Of a stretch of DNA of 64,000 bases, positions 18,393-27,087 are shown in pieces. A model generated the notes under the pieces. The model was given only the letters and a program-made list of their open reading frames with translations, was not told the DNA's origin and ran no database searches. The number at the start of each line of letters is the position of its first letter. Position 1 is the stretch's first letter. This DNA is from Desulfoluna limicola (GTDB lineage: Bacteria > Desulfobacterota > Desulfobacteria > Desulfobacterales > Desulfolunaceae): the NCBI RefSeq assembly GCF_021654575.1, contig NZ_AP024488.1, forward strand, positions 1,860,001 to 1,924,000, in the 5' to 3' direction. Position numbers and translations under genes: made by a program.

Positions 18393-19235
18393 TTACACCC
18401 CCTTCATCGCCAACACCCCCAAAGCCTCACTGGCTGCCACCTTATCGATAATGGCCTTTACACTCTCATCCATGCGGCTCCCGGCCACGTAGTTGGCCGG
18501 CGCAATAAGTGTGGCACGACCATCGTTCAGCAGGCTGTTCGCCTTGCTCTTTGCCCCTCTTTTACCCGGCGCATAAACCGCAATGGCATGCCCCCCCAAG
18601 TCCTTGACCAGACGCATGCACGGGATGTCCGTCTCCCCGTCCCCAATAAACACCATATTGGGAAATGGCACGTCCCTCTCATTTTCGGTAAGGCGCTTGT
18701 TGATCCGGGTGTTGTCATGAATATCGAGGCTTCCCTTATTGATTCGAAACAGGTACTGGGTCTTGGTGGTGTAATTCACAGCCAACGCCGGCCAACTGGC
18801 AACGCCATGATGGTCATACATAAAACCGGAGGCAAAAATGGCGTCAAAACAGCCCGAGATCACCGTCCCCTGAATCATCTCACGGAGCCCGGATGATACG
18901 ATATAATGAGAGACTTTCACCCCCTTATCCCTGCCATAGGCGTTTATTCGATCAAACCACCCCACAACACCCTCAAACAATTCGATGGACCCACCAAAGG
19001 CATGAAAGTCTTCTTTTCTGACAGGCACTTCATTTTGCTTCGCTTTCTTTAACATCAGCCCCATATAGGCAAGAATCTGATCGGCATCGTGCTCACGGGC
19101 GTACGCATCCACCTCATTCCAAAAATCACGGGACGCCATCTTCAATCTGGGAATAAAGTCGTACTCCTGCATATTGCCAGGCGATAGGGTTCCATCAAAA
19201 TCATAGGCAATGGCCACGGGTATCGGTTTGGACAC
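18393..19235 (-). CDS. HAD-superfamily hydrolase, phosphoserine phosphatase-like
   Basis: A 280-residue cytosolic HAD enzyme: motif I YDFDGTLSPGN near residue 10, motif II with Ser in YIVSSGLREM, and motif IV FIGDGETDIPCMR. The layout and SSG motif are like phosphoserine-phosphatase-type HADs, but the N-terminal cap is long and the true substrate is unknown. It uses a GTG start at 19235 with GGAGGT six bases before. It sits on the opposite strand between csp genes 3 and 4, an oddity in an otherwise uniform csp array. Confidence 0.88.
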   Translation of the reverse strand: MSKPIPVAIAYDFDGTLSPGNMQEYDFIPRLKMASRDFWNEVDAYAREHDADQILAYMGLMLKKAKQNEVPVRKEDFHAFGGSIELFEGVVGWFDRINAYGRDKGVKVSHYIVSSGLREMIQGTVISGCFDAIFASGFMYDHHGVASWPALAVNYTTKTQYLFRINKGSLDIHDNTRINKRLTENERDVPFPNMVFIGDGETDIPCMRLVKDLGGHAIAVYAPGKRGAKSKANSLLNDGRATLIAPANYVAGSRMDESVKAIIDKVAASEALGVLAMKGV

Positions 19236-19697
19236 AGTCTACCTCCATTAATGATATACTTGGTGCAGGCACATGGTGTAACTGGGGCACCATAAGCCAG
19301 GCCCCATGGCTCGTTCAAGGCCAAACGGATGGTTCGTGAGAAAGGCGATATGGCGTTTTTTTTTTAAAAAAAAGAAGGGGGGGGGGAGACAGCGGACTGC
19401 TCCGGAAACAGGGCCCCTTAATAGTCGCCGTTGCACTTTTTGCATCCCAGGCTCTTTTCATCTCGACAGGCAGCCACACAACCTCGAGCCCCAAAGAGCT
19501 CGACATGATCACCACCCGCCCTCCCCGGCCAGGCATCCGCCCCACAGGGCAAACGCAAACAACACATTAAATAAACAGCCCTTTCCAACAGGGCAGACGC
19601 AGCAAAACCCACCCTTCCCCCCCCCTTGTTTTTCGATAGCCAACCTCACTCTGGCCTGACCAATTTTGCCAATCATTTAAAAAAACAGAAAAAAAGC
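19236..19697. other. Intergenic region with homopolymer tracts
   Basis: It includes ten T, eight A and ten G in close succession at 19356-19386. The short frames across it have no ribosome-binding sites and I see no gene. Confidence 0.5.
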
Positions 19698-19846
19698 TTG
19701 ACCTTCTATGGCAAATCATCCAGTATGCTTCCTCAGTGCCTCACCGGAGGCTTTTGTGTTTCGTTATTTTAGAAGACCATTCAAAGAAGTGGCAAGACCT
19801 GAAGTATCGAACAAAAAACAAACAATTTAAGTAAGGAAACGTCACT
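19698..19846 (+). promoter_or_regulatory. Promoter and leader of csp gene 4
   Basis: TTGACC, 17 bases, CAGTAT, then a leader of about 114 nt. The hairpin CCTCACCGGAGG with T run falls just after the expected start site, then GTGTTTCGTTAT, AAGTGGCAAGACCTGAAG, TATCGAACAA and AAGGAAACGTCACT before the ATG. Confidence 0.75.
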
Positions 19847-20047
19847 ATGGCCAACGGCATCGTAAAATGGTTTAACGACTCAAAAGGTTTTGGTTTTATC
19901 GAGCAGGAAAATGGACCCGATGTATTTGTACATCACTCAGGCATCAACGCCTCTGGTTTCAAGTCCCTCGAAGAAGGCGCACGTGTTTCATTTGACATTG
20001 AGCAGGGCCAGAAAGGTCCCGCTGCTGTCAACGTAACCGTACAGTAG
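19847..20047 (+). CDS. Cold-shock domain protein, copy 4
   Basis: Sixty-six residues, almost the same as copy 2 (Ser for Thr at two places). RNP1 KGFGFI and RNP2 VFVHH are intact. The 3' flank also resembles copy 2 (CAGTAGATATTTTAA, then a short inverted element and the terminator), suggesting that copies 2 and 4 arose from one another with their downstream regions. Confidence 0.96.
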   Translation: MANGIVKWFNDSKGFGFIEQENGPDVFVHHSGINASGFKSLEEGARVSFDIEQGQKGPAAVNVTVQ

Positions 20048-20099
20048 ATATTTTAAGGCAAGCCAGCCTTTACGGCTGATTCGCTTTTAAAAATATTTA

Positions 20100-20133
20100 A
20101 GGCACCCGGTCATTAGACCGGGTGCTTTTTTTA
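20100..20133 (+). terminator. Terminator of csp gene 4
   Basis: GCACCCGGTC pairs with GACCGGGTGC and is followed by seven T. Confidence 0.9.
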
Positions 20134-20199
20134 TGCCATGAAAAGAGCATGGTCCCAGCCTGGCCGCCCATGCCCATCAGGGCCCTCCCCTACCCTGCC

Positions 20200-20433
20200 T
20201 CACACATCAAACTCACCATAAATATTGTCATCATTCCAGCCCTGAAGCAGGTCATCCATTTCCGACAAGGCCTCATCCAGGTCGGCATAGGTCCCCTTGC
20301 ATTCAGCGATAAGGTCGGTGTCGTGATAAGCCCTTACAAGCGAGTCATCATAGGGCGTGGCCCCCAACTCAATTCGGGCCCCACTCTCCATGGCTGTGGC
20401 AATTTGAGTGAACTTATGTTCGGAAATAAGCAT
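20200..20433 (-). CDS. Small hypothetical acidic protein
   Basis: A soluble 77-residue protein rich in Asp and Glu, with no signal peptide, membrane segment or motif that I recognise. An AAGGAGAG site lies directly before the ATG at 20433, which is the main support that it is translated. It stands alone between csp gene 4 and the third tRNA-Leu. Confidence 0.65.
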   Translation of the reverse strand: MLISEHKFTQIATAMESGARIELGATPYDDSLVRAYHDTDLIAECKGTYADLDEALSEMDDLLQGWNDDNIYGEFDV

Positions 20434-20732
20434 GGATCTCTCCTTGGTGTGGTGTTTACGGTTTATGCACCCTTATAAAAACGGGCCTATGAACTCATTC
20501 CCCAGAAAAACCCGTTCCATGACGTTATGCTTTGCAAAAGACATACCAAAACACCGTACGGGCATCCTAGTGCGCCATCCTCACCAGGAATCAGCGCTGC
20601 GCCCCGGAAGCACCTCAACCCGACCGATCCAGCCCCCCTTAACCGTCCGAAACCCAAATGAGATCCCACCATCACCCCCCGACCCCCCACTCAAGGCTGT
20701 CAAAAAAAGTTCACCCCAACACATGAAAAGGC

Positions 20733-20761
20733 TTGATTGGCGCGCAAAGCGCTGCTATAAC
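20733..20761 (+). promoter_or_regulatory. Promoter of tRNA-Leu copy 3
   Basis: TTGATT, 17-bp spacer, TATAAC. The upstream flank CATGAAAAGGC is shared with copy 2. Confidence 0.85.
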
Positions 20762-20774
20762 GCTTTCACAAATT

Positions 20775-20861
20775 GCCGAAGTGGTGGAATTGGTAGACGC
20801 GCTAGTTTCAGGGACTAGTGAGGGAAACCTCGTGGGAGTTCGAGTCTCCCCTTCGGCACCA
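20775..20861 (+). tRNA. tRNA-Leu (anticodon CAG), copy 3
   Basis: Same mature sequence as the copies at 6728 and 7316, CCA encoded. It lies 13.4 kb from copy 2 and keeps the same promoter layout. Confidence 0.97.
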
Positions 20862-20871
20862 AATAGACGAC

Positions 20872-20905
20872 AAACCCTCTGTATGCTTATACAGAGGGTT
20901 TTTTG
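20872..20905 (+). terminator. Terminator of tRNA-Leu copy 3
   Basis: ACCCTCTGTAT pairs with ATACAGAGGGT, then T-rich sequence. The stem differs from copies 1 and 2 on both sides while staying paired. Confidence 0.9.
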
Positions 20906-20992
20906 TTTTTGGGTTGAACCGTGCAACCATGGTATGGGTTTCTTATGATTTTCTATCCATGGCCCGTTTCACCACCCAGCAGGAAGGTTCCC

Positions 20993-21565
20993 ATGCACCG
21001 ATGCCCATGTGTTATCCTCTTCATTGTGCTTCTCATCGGCATCATTCAGCCGCCCACATCCCCTGCATCGGAAGACCCCAATGTGGTTTTCATTGAAATG
21101 GGCGGAAGTGAGGATCCGAAGATATCCGGGATCCAGGCAGGGTTTGGCCTGTACGACGACCACACAGCCCTCCTTGCGGGCCTTTCACTCCTGGGGTCTG
21201 CCACCAATGACGACCTCTTTACAGGAATCAACATGGGAGTGCGCTTTCACCCCGTGCCCCCCTTCGATTACCCCGTCACGCCTTTTATCGGCTTGGGAGG
21301 GTTTGTCGGGTATTCCTGGGAAGAGGCAAATGCCGAGGACGACGACATCGATAATGACGAGGATGGAGAGGTGGATGAAGAGGGCGAAACCAAAACGACC
21401 ATCAAGGACACCCTCTCGGCCATTTACCCGGAGGTTGGCCTCCATGTTGATATCATGGGCAACGGCCTCCTCACCCTTGCGGCGCGCTATAACGTGACCA
21501 CACAGGGCCGTGATTTCGACCACTGGCTGTACACCCTTGCCTTCTCCTTTCCCTTTAGCTTTTAG
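20993..21565 (+). CDS. Probable small outer-membrane beta-barrel protein
   Basis: A 190-residue protein with an N-terminal signal peptide (hydrophobic core VILFIVLLIGII, cleavage near PASED), alternating-residue strands, and a final LAFSFPFSF whose terminal Phe fits a BAM recognition signal. A very acidic segment in the middle (Asp/Glu-rich, about 25 residues) is probably a surface loop and may bind calcium. An AGGAAGG site precedes the ATG at 20993, so the longer upstream frame is not used. Family not recognised; a small opacity-like barrel is the inference. The GNAT gene follows 16 bases later. Confidence 0.7.
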   Translation: MHRCPCVILFIVLLIGIIQPPTSPASEDPNVVFIEMGGSEDPKISGIQAGFGLYDDHTALLAGLSLLGSATNDDLFTGINMGVRFHPVPPFDYPVTPFIGLGGFVGYSWEEANAEDDDIDNDEDGEVDEEGETKTTIKDTLSAIYPEVGLHVDIMGNGLLTLAARYNVTTQGRDFDHWLYTLAFSFPFSF

Positions 21566-21581
21566 CTTTTAAGGAGCACCC

Positions 21582-22127
21582 ATGACAAGCCGCCACCTTG
21601 AACTGGCCCCTTTTGACCTGAACAACTTCGACACCCTTGCCTCCTGGATCACCGATGAACGCGCCCAGGCCGTCTGGTCCGCCAGCACTTTCCCCTACCC
21701 CCTTTCCCGGGAAGACCTGGAAGACCACCTGACACTCTGCCGTTCAGATGGCCCCCACCGTGAGCTCTTGATGGCAGTAGAGCCCGACTCCGGAAAAATG
21801 GTGGGGGTCTTCAGCCTGAAACGCGTTGACAGCCTCGGCCGCACCGGCCACCTCAGCATGATCATGGTCTCTCCTGATGTCCGGGGCAAAGGGGTGGGCG
21901 CCGCCATGGTAAAGGCCGCCCTGAAACGGGGGTTTGATATCAAGGGGTATCGCCGCATGCAGCTCTACGTCTTTGATTTCAACACCGCAGCCAAGACATG
22001 CTACACCGCCTGCGGGTTGATCAACGAAGGGCCAGGAAATGTGCCGATGAACTACAAAGGGGAGACGTGGATTGTGGAGGTAATGGGGGTGTCAAGAAAT
22101 CAGGTGAAAGGTGATAGAACCCCATGA
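21582..22127 (+). CDS. GNAT family N-acetyltransferase
   Basis: A 181-residue cytosolic acetyltransferase of the RimJ/RimL-like group: the acetyl-CoA loop lies in the VSPDVRGKGVGAAMV segment near residue 100, and the family ending YTACGLINEG follows. AAGGAG precedes the ATG. It is 16 bases after the barrel-like gene and probably co-transcribed with it. The acceptor, an N-terminal or small-molecule amine, cannot be inferred. Confidence 0.88.
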   Translation: MTSRHLELAPFDLNNFDTLASWITDERAQAVWSASTFPYPLSREDLEDHLTLCRSDGPHRELLMAVEPDSGKMVGVFSLKRVDSLGRTGHLSMIMVSPDVRGKGVGAAMVKAALKRGFDIKGYRRMQLYVFDFNTAAKTCYTACGLINEGPGNVPMNYKGETWIVEVMGVSRNQVKGDRTP

Positions 22128-22224
22128 GCCTGGGGCTGGCAAGAACCAAACCAGCCACCCGACCGTCGCCGCAGGAGGGCCACGTCCATGCTCCGGAGCG
22201 CTCCCGCCCTGGGTGAAACGGAGG

Positions 22225-22620
22225 TCATTTGATTTTTTCGATCCTCAGCTGATATTGGCTCACGGGATGGGCTGAAAGCTCAACAGTGATAAGGGCATCC
22301 AGATCGATAACAGCCACAACATAGGTGTCGCCTGTCCCATGGGCGTCGGCTCCGTTGCCGTGAAAGATATTCATGTAAAGGTCCTCCCCGCGACCTGTGA
22401 TGCGATAACGCTCCCCCTCAAACCCCAGGAGCCTGTACTGCGAGATGTGCTCCCCACCCACAAGACCATTGACGACAAAAGGGGACTCCTTCTGCGTAAA
22501 CTGAATCCAGGTGGTGTCCCTGGAGACGCTCTCATGGGTTCGGATCACATGCCCCGCACACCCTGTTGCCAAACAGAAGGTACCGATCAAAAGAGCTGTC
22601 ATTAGGAAGCGGTGTTTCAT
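22225..22620 (-). CDS. Hypothetical lipoprotein
   Basis: A 131-residue protein with a lipoprotein signal peptide: positive start MKHRF, hydrophobic core, and lipobox LATGC with acylated Cys21. The mature part is a predicted all-beta domain of about 110 residues that I do not recognise; the sequence includes an HGNGADAHGTGDTY loop. It is likely anchored in the outer or inner membrane facing the periplasm. The ribosome-binding site is weak. Confidence 0.7.
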   Translation of the reverse strand: MKHRFLMTALLIGTFCLATGCAGHVIRTHESVSRDTTWIQFTQKESPFVVNGLVGGEHISQYRLLGFEGERYRITGRGEDLYMNIFHGNGADAHGTGDTYVVAVIDLDALITVELSAHPVSQYQLRIEKIK

Positions 22621-22656
22621 AAGAGGTATCCAGCAGTTAAAATGGTTTGAAATCCG

Positions 22657-22836
22657 ACGGCAAGGCGCGCCACCTTGAAAGCAGGTTGCGAATGTGCTTT
22701 GCCCCTCGTCCGTCGAGTCGAATCACGGCCGCCTTTCGTTCGATGTGAATCCGGAATTATGCATTAAAACCAGTTTGTCAAACCCCGTTCATAAACCAGG
22801 CAAAAGCTTGGCCCCCGGCAGTGCCGCCGGAGGCTT
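22657..22836. repeat. Mosaic intergenic repeat
   Basis: GGCAAGGCGCGCCACCTTG module in front, an imperfect variable hairpin around CCCCTCGT..GAG, and the GGCCCCCGGCAGTGCCGCCGG end at 22815-22836. Confidence 0.65.
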
Positions 22837-22875
22837 ATTGCATGCTTTAATCCATCGATTCGCCCTGCGCCGCCA

Positions 22876-23325
22876 TCACTCCTTGATACCGATGCGCTCC
22901 AGACCATGGGCTTCGAACTCTTCGTTGTACTTGACGCTCATCTCCCCGAGCTTCTCCATCAGGACCTCAGATCCCATCTGCTTGATCGCCTCTTCATCCT
23001 CCTCCTCTTCAAAAAGGTCACGCATGGCAAGTCTCTGGGAGAGCTGGGCCCAGAACTCATTTTCCACGAAGTTATCCAGAATCGCCATATGGCGGCTGTC
23101 CGTCAGGGACTCTTCGGTCTCGATATAATCGTTGTGCTTCTCACTGAAGGTAAAAAGCTTTTCAAGCCCCATCTTCTTGTGGTGAGAGAAAATCTTTTTC
23201 CGAAACTCACGGTAGTCCGCCGTGGCATCCGATTCTTCAAGTTCGTGGGAGTGCATCACGTAATCGGCCACCTGGACCATCTCCACCAGAAGGCGGTACT
23301 CTTCTTTTGATATATTCAGCAGCAT
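22876..23325 (-). CDS. Conserved hypothetical protein, helical and acidic
   Basis: A 149-residue soluble protein, mostly predicted alpha-helical, starting MLLNISKEEYRLLVEMVQVADYV and containing an EEEEDEEA run near residue 105. AAGGAA precedes the ATG at 23325. I have seen no diagnostic motif. It is flanked by repeats on both sides, so context gives no clue. Confidence 0.7.
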   Translation of the reverse strand: MLLNISKEEYRLLVEMVQVADYVMHSHELEESDATADYREFRKKIFSHHKKMGLEKLFTFSEKHNDYIETEESLTDSRHMAILDNFVENEFWAQLSQRLAMRDLFEEEEDEEAIKQMGSEVLMEKLGEMSVKYNEEFEAHGLERIGIKE

Positions 23326-23459
23326 GGTGTTGTTCCTTATTGTTGTATGGATTGCTGTTATAGATACAAACCTCCCTGATTAAGGAGGTCCCTGATTTTT
23401 CATTCTTGGCTTCGGGCCACACGAAGATGGCTCAAAAACCGAAGCAGTTCTTCACGGAC

Positions 23460-23577
23460 GCAGCCCGCAGGTGAATGTGACACCCTGAGGAACAAGAAGG
23501 GGATGCATTCGCGAACCCGGGGTGCAGGGGTGACGCAGCCACTTTGGCAAAAAAATCCCCTGCCCGCCGGAGGCATG
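23460..23577 (-). repeat. Mosaic intergenic repeat, GGGGTGCAGGGG type
   Basis: A GTGAATGTG..GCATTCGC variable hairpin with core CCCTGAGGAACAAG, then GGGGTGCAGGGG and CCCGCCGGAGGC at 23577. Imperfect arms. Confidence 0.6.
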
Positions 23578-23591
23578 TTTCGTCCGGGTCC

Positions 23592-24158
23592 TCACAAGAT
23601 CAGCCTGTACCGGCGCTCCGGAAGGGGGCGTCCCCACTGGCGCCCCTCCCATCGCCCCTCAAGCTCAAAGCCAAACGACTCATAGATGCCGCAGGCTGCA
23701 TCGAGCCCTTCAAAGGTTTCAACCTCTATGTCCCGAACACCGGTCTCCCGTGCAAAAGCCACAGCACGGTGCATCAGGAGCTTTCCCAGACCACGCCCGT
23801 GAAGGGACGGGTGGAGAAAAAACCAACGCAGGGCGACCTCGCCTTCCCTGTTTCTCCCCGAACGATCCACAGCCAGAGACCCCATAACCATTTCACGTGG
23901 CTGCCCAGAAAGGGAACCACACTCTTTATGATGCACCACCCGGAAAAATGCGTCCACTCCGGTCTCGTACCGATTGAAATAATCAGAAAGGCCTGAGGCA
24001 ATCACCGCCTCAAACGGCCTTCCGAGCTGCCAGTGTTCCCGATAAAACACCGCCTCAAGGGAGGCAACCCGGCCAATGAGCCCTGTGGTGTACCCTTCAA
24101 CGATGGACATGTCGTTGCTGATGCCCACCACCGTTCCCGGCAACCCCGAACGTCCCAT
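23592..24158 (-). CDS. GNAT family N-acetyltransferase
   Basis: About 188 residues. The opening IVEGYTTGLIGRVASLEAVF followed by HWQLGRPFEA is typical of the GNAT domain also found fused to MarR regulators. The acetyl-CoA loop is LHPSLHGRGLGKLL near residue 130, and the end is GIYESFGFELEGRW. The start is uncertain: ATG 24158 or TTG 24164 (AGGGG upstream), or ATG 24110 directly before the family motif. It lies 43 bases downstream of the EamA gene on the same strand. Confidence 0.85.
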   Translation of the reverse strand: MGRSGLPGTVVGISNDMSIVEGYTTGLIGRVASLEAVFYREHWQLGRPFEAVIASGLSDYFNRYETGVDAFFRVVHHKECGSLSGQPREMVMGSLAVDRSGRNREGEVALRWFFLHPSLHGRGLGKLLMHRAVAFARETGVRDIEVETFEGLDAACGIYESFGFELEGRWEGRQWGRPLPERRYRLIL

Positions 24159-24201
24159 TTCCAATTCACATCCCCTGAATTCTGGTCCTGCCGTGAAGGC
24201 C

Positions 24202-25092
24202 TTATGCCCGACTCGAAAAAGCCACCCCCGAGATAATCAGCCCGGCACTCACCAGGTGAATCCAGCCAATGGGCTCCCCCAGAAAAACCATCGCCTCCAT
24301 CCCGCTGAAGAGAGGCAAAAGATAATAGCAGACGGCGGTTCGCCCCGGACCGATGAGCATGATCGCCCGATTCCACAAGGCATAGGCAAAAAGAGCCGCA
24401 CACACACCCAGGTAAACCACCACCCCCACAGACGGGAGGGGCATCATCGGGGCAATGGAAAATCCTCGTTCCCAAAGGTAGCCGGGCACAAGAAAAACCA
24501 GGCCTATAAAAAATGTGGCGAAGAGAAAGCTCATCATGGAGAGCCCCTCGGGCTTTCTTTTCACCAAAAGTGAATAGAGGGCAAAGGTAAACGCCGCCAC
24601 CACCATCAGCAGATCACCGCTGTTAAACCTCATCTTCAAAAGAACGCCGGGAGCCCCCCCGGAGAGAAGCAACACCACGCCGGAAAAGGCCGCAAGGGTA
24701 CCCGCAACTTTTCCTTTGTGCATCTCTTCTCCCTGAAAAAGCCATGCCAGAATGACAATAAAGAGTGGCGAAACCATGGCGATAAGAGAAAGGTTCAGGG
24801 CGGAGGTGGCATGACCGGCAACATAAATCAACGTGTTGAACAGGGTTACCCCCAGAAGAGCCGTTAGGGCAAGGTAGCCTGAGTGCGCCCTCACCTGGGC
24901 CCGTTCTCGTAAAAGATGGGGCAGCGCAACAGGAAAAAGAACCGCCGTTGCGATAAACCAACGCCAGAAGGCCAGGGTCACCGGCGGAAGGCTGTGGTGG
25001 AAGCCGCGGGCGATGATGTAGTTCCCCGCCCAGAGCGCCGTGGCTCCCAGTGCGCACAAAATTCCCATCCACAATGCATTTCGATTTTCCAC
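24202..25092 (-). CDS. EamA/DMT superfamily transporter (RhaT/YdcZ-like)
   Basis: A 296-residue inner-membrane protein with ten predicted helices in two EamA repeats: the first opens ALGATALWAGNYIIARG, the second follows near residue 150. Members export amino acids or other small metabolites. The GTG at 25092 is preceded by AAGGGAG at six bases and is preferred over the in-frame TTG two codons earlier. It is probably co-transcribed with the GNAT gene downstream, a frequent pairing of exporter and acetyltransferase. Substrate unknown. Confidence 0.9.
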   Translation of the reverse strand: MENRNALWMGILCALGATALWAGNYIIARGFHHSLPPVTLAFWRWFIATAVLFPVALPHLLRERAQVRAHSGYLALTALLGVTLFNTLIYVAGHATSALNLSLIAMVSPLFIVILAWLFQGEEMHKGKVAGTLAAFSGVVLLLSGGAPGVLLKMRFNSGDLLMVVAAFTFALYSLLVKRKPEGLSMMSFLFATFFIGLVFLVPGYLWERGFSIAPMMPLPSVGVVVYLGVCAALFAYALWNRAIMLIGPGRTAVCYYLLPLFSGMEAMVFLGEPIGWIHLVSAGLIISGVAFSSRA

Positions 25093-25546
25093 ACCCAACT
25101 CCCTTCGGGAAGTACAATCAATATAAACAGCAGAACAACGCCCTCAATCCGGGGCTCGCAACACAGCGAATGGAGAAGAAAGGTTGAACCCCTATGCAAA
25201 GGCATTCTCCCTGCCCTGCCTTTGCCTCAAAGCTCTTTTGCCCCGGTTTTCTGTGCCTCAGTGGTTAGCTTAAATCCTCCTGCAAGGCAAGGATTCTAAT
25301 CACGTCGGCCCGCGCTTGGCATATGCCTCTCTTTACCCTCAACCAACAGATACCACAATGAGATGCCTGAAGGATGCCGATGCACCTCACCTTGCCGGCG
25401 CCCCCTGTTTTGATCAACCCAGCCCTTCAAAACACATGTTGTTCATGAGATAAAGACGTGATACTCTGGAAAATGGTGATAAGGCCGTTTTTCGGCCTTT
25501 TTTTGCCTTTATCCAACCCACTGAAACAAAAAAAGGTTTAATAACC
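25093..25546. other. Intergenic region upstream of def
   Basis: No gene seen. It must carry the promoters for the divergent EamA and def genes. Near the def side there is TTGTTC, 17 bases, TACTCT, then the hairpin described at 25481-25504. Confidence 0.45.
25481..25504 (+). terminator. Hairpin with T run in the def leader
   Basis: AAGGCCG pairs with CGGCCTT across a 4-T loop and is followed by a T run. It lies 42 bases before the def ATG, downstream of the possible promoter, with no upstream gene on this strand. It could be an attenuator or end a short RNA. Confidence 0.6.
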
Positions 25547-26059
25547 ATGGCTATACTCGACATCGTTACGTTCCCGGATAAGCGTCTTTCCGAACCATCT
25601 GAAAAAGTCACAGAGATTGATGACACCCTCAAAACCCTCATCGCAGACATGGCCGAAACCATGTTCGATGCACCCGGCGCAGGTCTTGCCGCGGTTCAGG
25701 TAGGCGTCAATAAGCAGATTCTGGTGGTAAACACCACCGAGGATGATGAAGGAGAGAAAAGCTACTTCGCCCTCATCAACCCTGAAATCGTGGAAGCCGA
25801 CGGCGAGTTCATCTCCGAAGAGGAAGGGTGCCTCTCCGTGCCCGAGTTCCGCGCCACCGTCAAGCGATTCAACCGCGTAAAGGTGACGGCCCAGGATGTC
25901 GACGGCAACCCCATGGAACTCAACGAGGAAGGCTTTCCCGCCGTGGTCCTCCAGCACGAAATCGATCACCTCAAGGGCGTTCTTTTCATCAACCGCATCA
26001 GCGCCCTGAAGCGAGAGATGTACAAACGAAAAGTCAAAAAATGGATGAAAGGGCGCTAA
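25547..26059 (+). CDS. def: Peptide deformylase
   Basis: This enzyme removes the formyl group from the initiator methionine of new proteins. All three metal and catalytic motifs are present in the 170 residues: GAGLAAVQ (motif 1), EEGCLS with the metal Cys (motif 2), and QHEIDHL with two metal His and the catalytic Glu (motif 3). It lies three bases before fmt, its functional partner, so they form an operon. Confidence 0.97.
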   Translation: MAILDIVTFPDKRLSEPSEKVTEIDDTLKTLIADMAETMFDAPGAGLAAVQVGVNKQILVVNTTEDDEGEKSYFALINPEIVEADGEFISEEEGCLSVPEFRATVKRFNRVKVTAQDVDGNPMELNEEGFPAVVLQHEIDHLKGVLFINRISALKREMYKRKVKKWMKGR

Positions 26060-26062
26060 CCC

Positions 26063-27004
26063 ATGAGCAAACCGTCCATCATTTTTATGGGGACCCCTGA
26101 CTTTGCGGTGAACGCTCTTGCGGCCCTCCACGAAAGCGGCCTCTTTGAGATCCCTCTCGTGGTGAGCCAGCCCGACCGCCCCAAAGGGCGGGGCAGAAAA
26201 CTCGAGCCCACGCCTGTAAAAGCATACGCAGAAGCCAAGGGATACCGGGTTGAGCAACCGGAATCGGTTAAGTCCGACGAGTTCATCCGCCTGGCCAAGG
26301 AGATCGCACCGGACTTTTTCGTGGTGGTGGCCTTCGGCCAGATCCTCAACCAGCGCCTCCTCGATATTCCGAAGGTGTGCCCCGTGAACATCCACGGGTC
26401 CCTCCTGCCCAGGTACAGAGGAGCCGCCCCCATCCAGCGGGCTGTCATGGACGGCGAGGCCATCACCGGTGTCACCACCATGGTGATGGACCGGGGCATG
26501 GACACAGGGGACATGCTCCTGACCGTTAAAACCCCCATCGGACCCGAGGATACGGCTGCAACCCTGCACGACCGGCTCTCCTTGCTCGGCGGGGAGCTCA
26601 TCGTCAAAACCCTTCCCGGCCTTCTGGACGGCAGCGTGAAACCTGAACCCCAGGACAACAAGGCCGCAACACATGCCGCCATGCTCTCCAAGGCCGAAGG
26701 GGAGATTGACTGGAGCGCCTCTGCACGCATCATCGACTGCCGCCTGCGTGGCATGACCCCATGGCCCGGGGCATACACCTTTGCAGACGGAAAACGCATC
26801 CGAATCCACAAAACCCTGCCCCTGGAAACAGCCACAACGGCGGCCCCCGGCACTGTGGTGACCAGCGATAAAGAGCTGGAGGTGGCCACCGGCGATGGGG
26901 TTCTGCGCATTGTTGAACTCCAGGGCGCCAACGGAAAGCGGATGCCCGCCGAGGCCTTCCTTCGAGGCAACCCCATGGAACCGGGAACACGCTTAGGGAG
27001 CTGA
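26063..27004 (+). CDS. fmt: Methionyl-tRNA formyltransferase
   Basis: A 313-residue enzyme that formylates Met-tRNA(fMet) with 10-formyl-tetrahydrofolate. It opens IIFMGTPDFAV, carries the SLLP loop and catalytic-site segment NIHGSLLPRYRGAAPI near residue 112, and has the usual C-terminal OB-like domain (PWPGAYT). Translationally close to def (3-base gap). Confidence 0.97.
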   Translation: MSKPSIIFMGTPDFAVNALAALHESGLFEIPLVVSQPDRPKGRGRKLEPTPVKAYAEAKGYRVEQPESVKSDEFIRLAKEIAPDFFVVVAFGQILNQRLLDIPKVCPVNIHGSLLPRYRGAAPIQRAVMDGEAITGVTTMVMDRGMDTGDMLLTVKTPIGPEDTAATLHDRLSLLGGELIVKTLPGLLDGSVKPEPQDNKAATHAAMLSKAEGEIDWSASARIIDCRLRGMTPWPGAYTFADGKRIRIHKTLPLETATTAAPGTVVTSDKELEVATGDGVLRIVELQGANGKRMPAEAFLRGNPMEPGTRLGS

Positions 27005-27087
27005 ACAGGCACCACACGCCCCTTGCACGCACACGCCGCCGATGGGAACCATGGGCGGCGTTTTTGATTGAATGCCTGTACCAAAGA

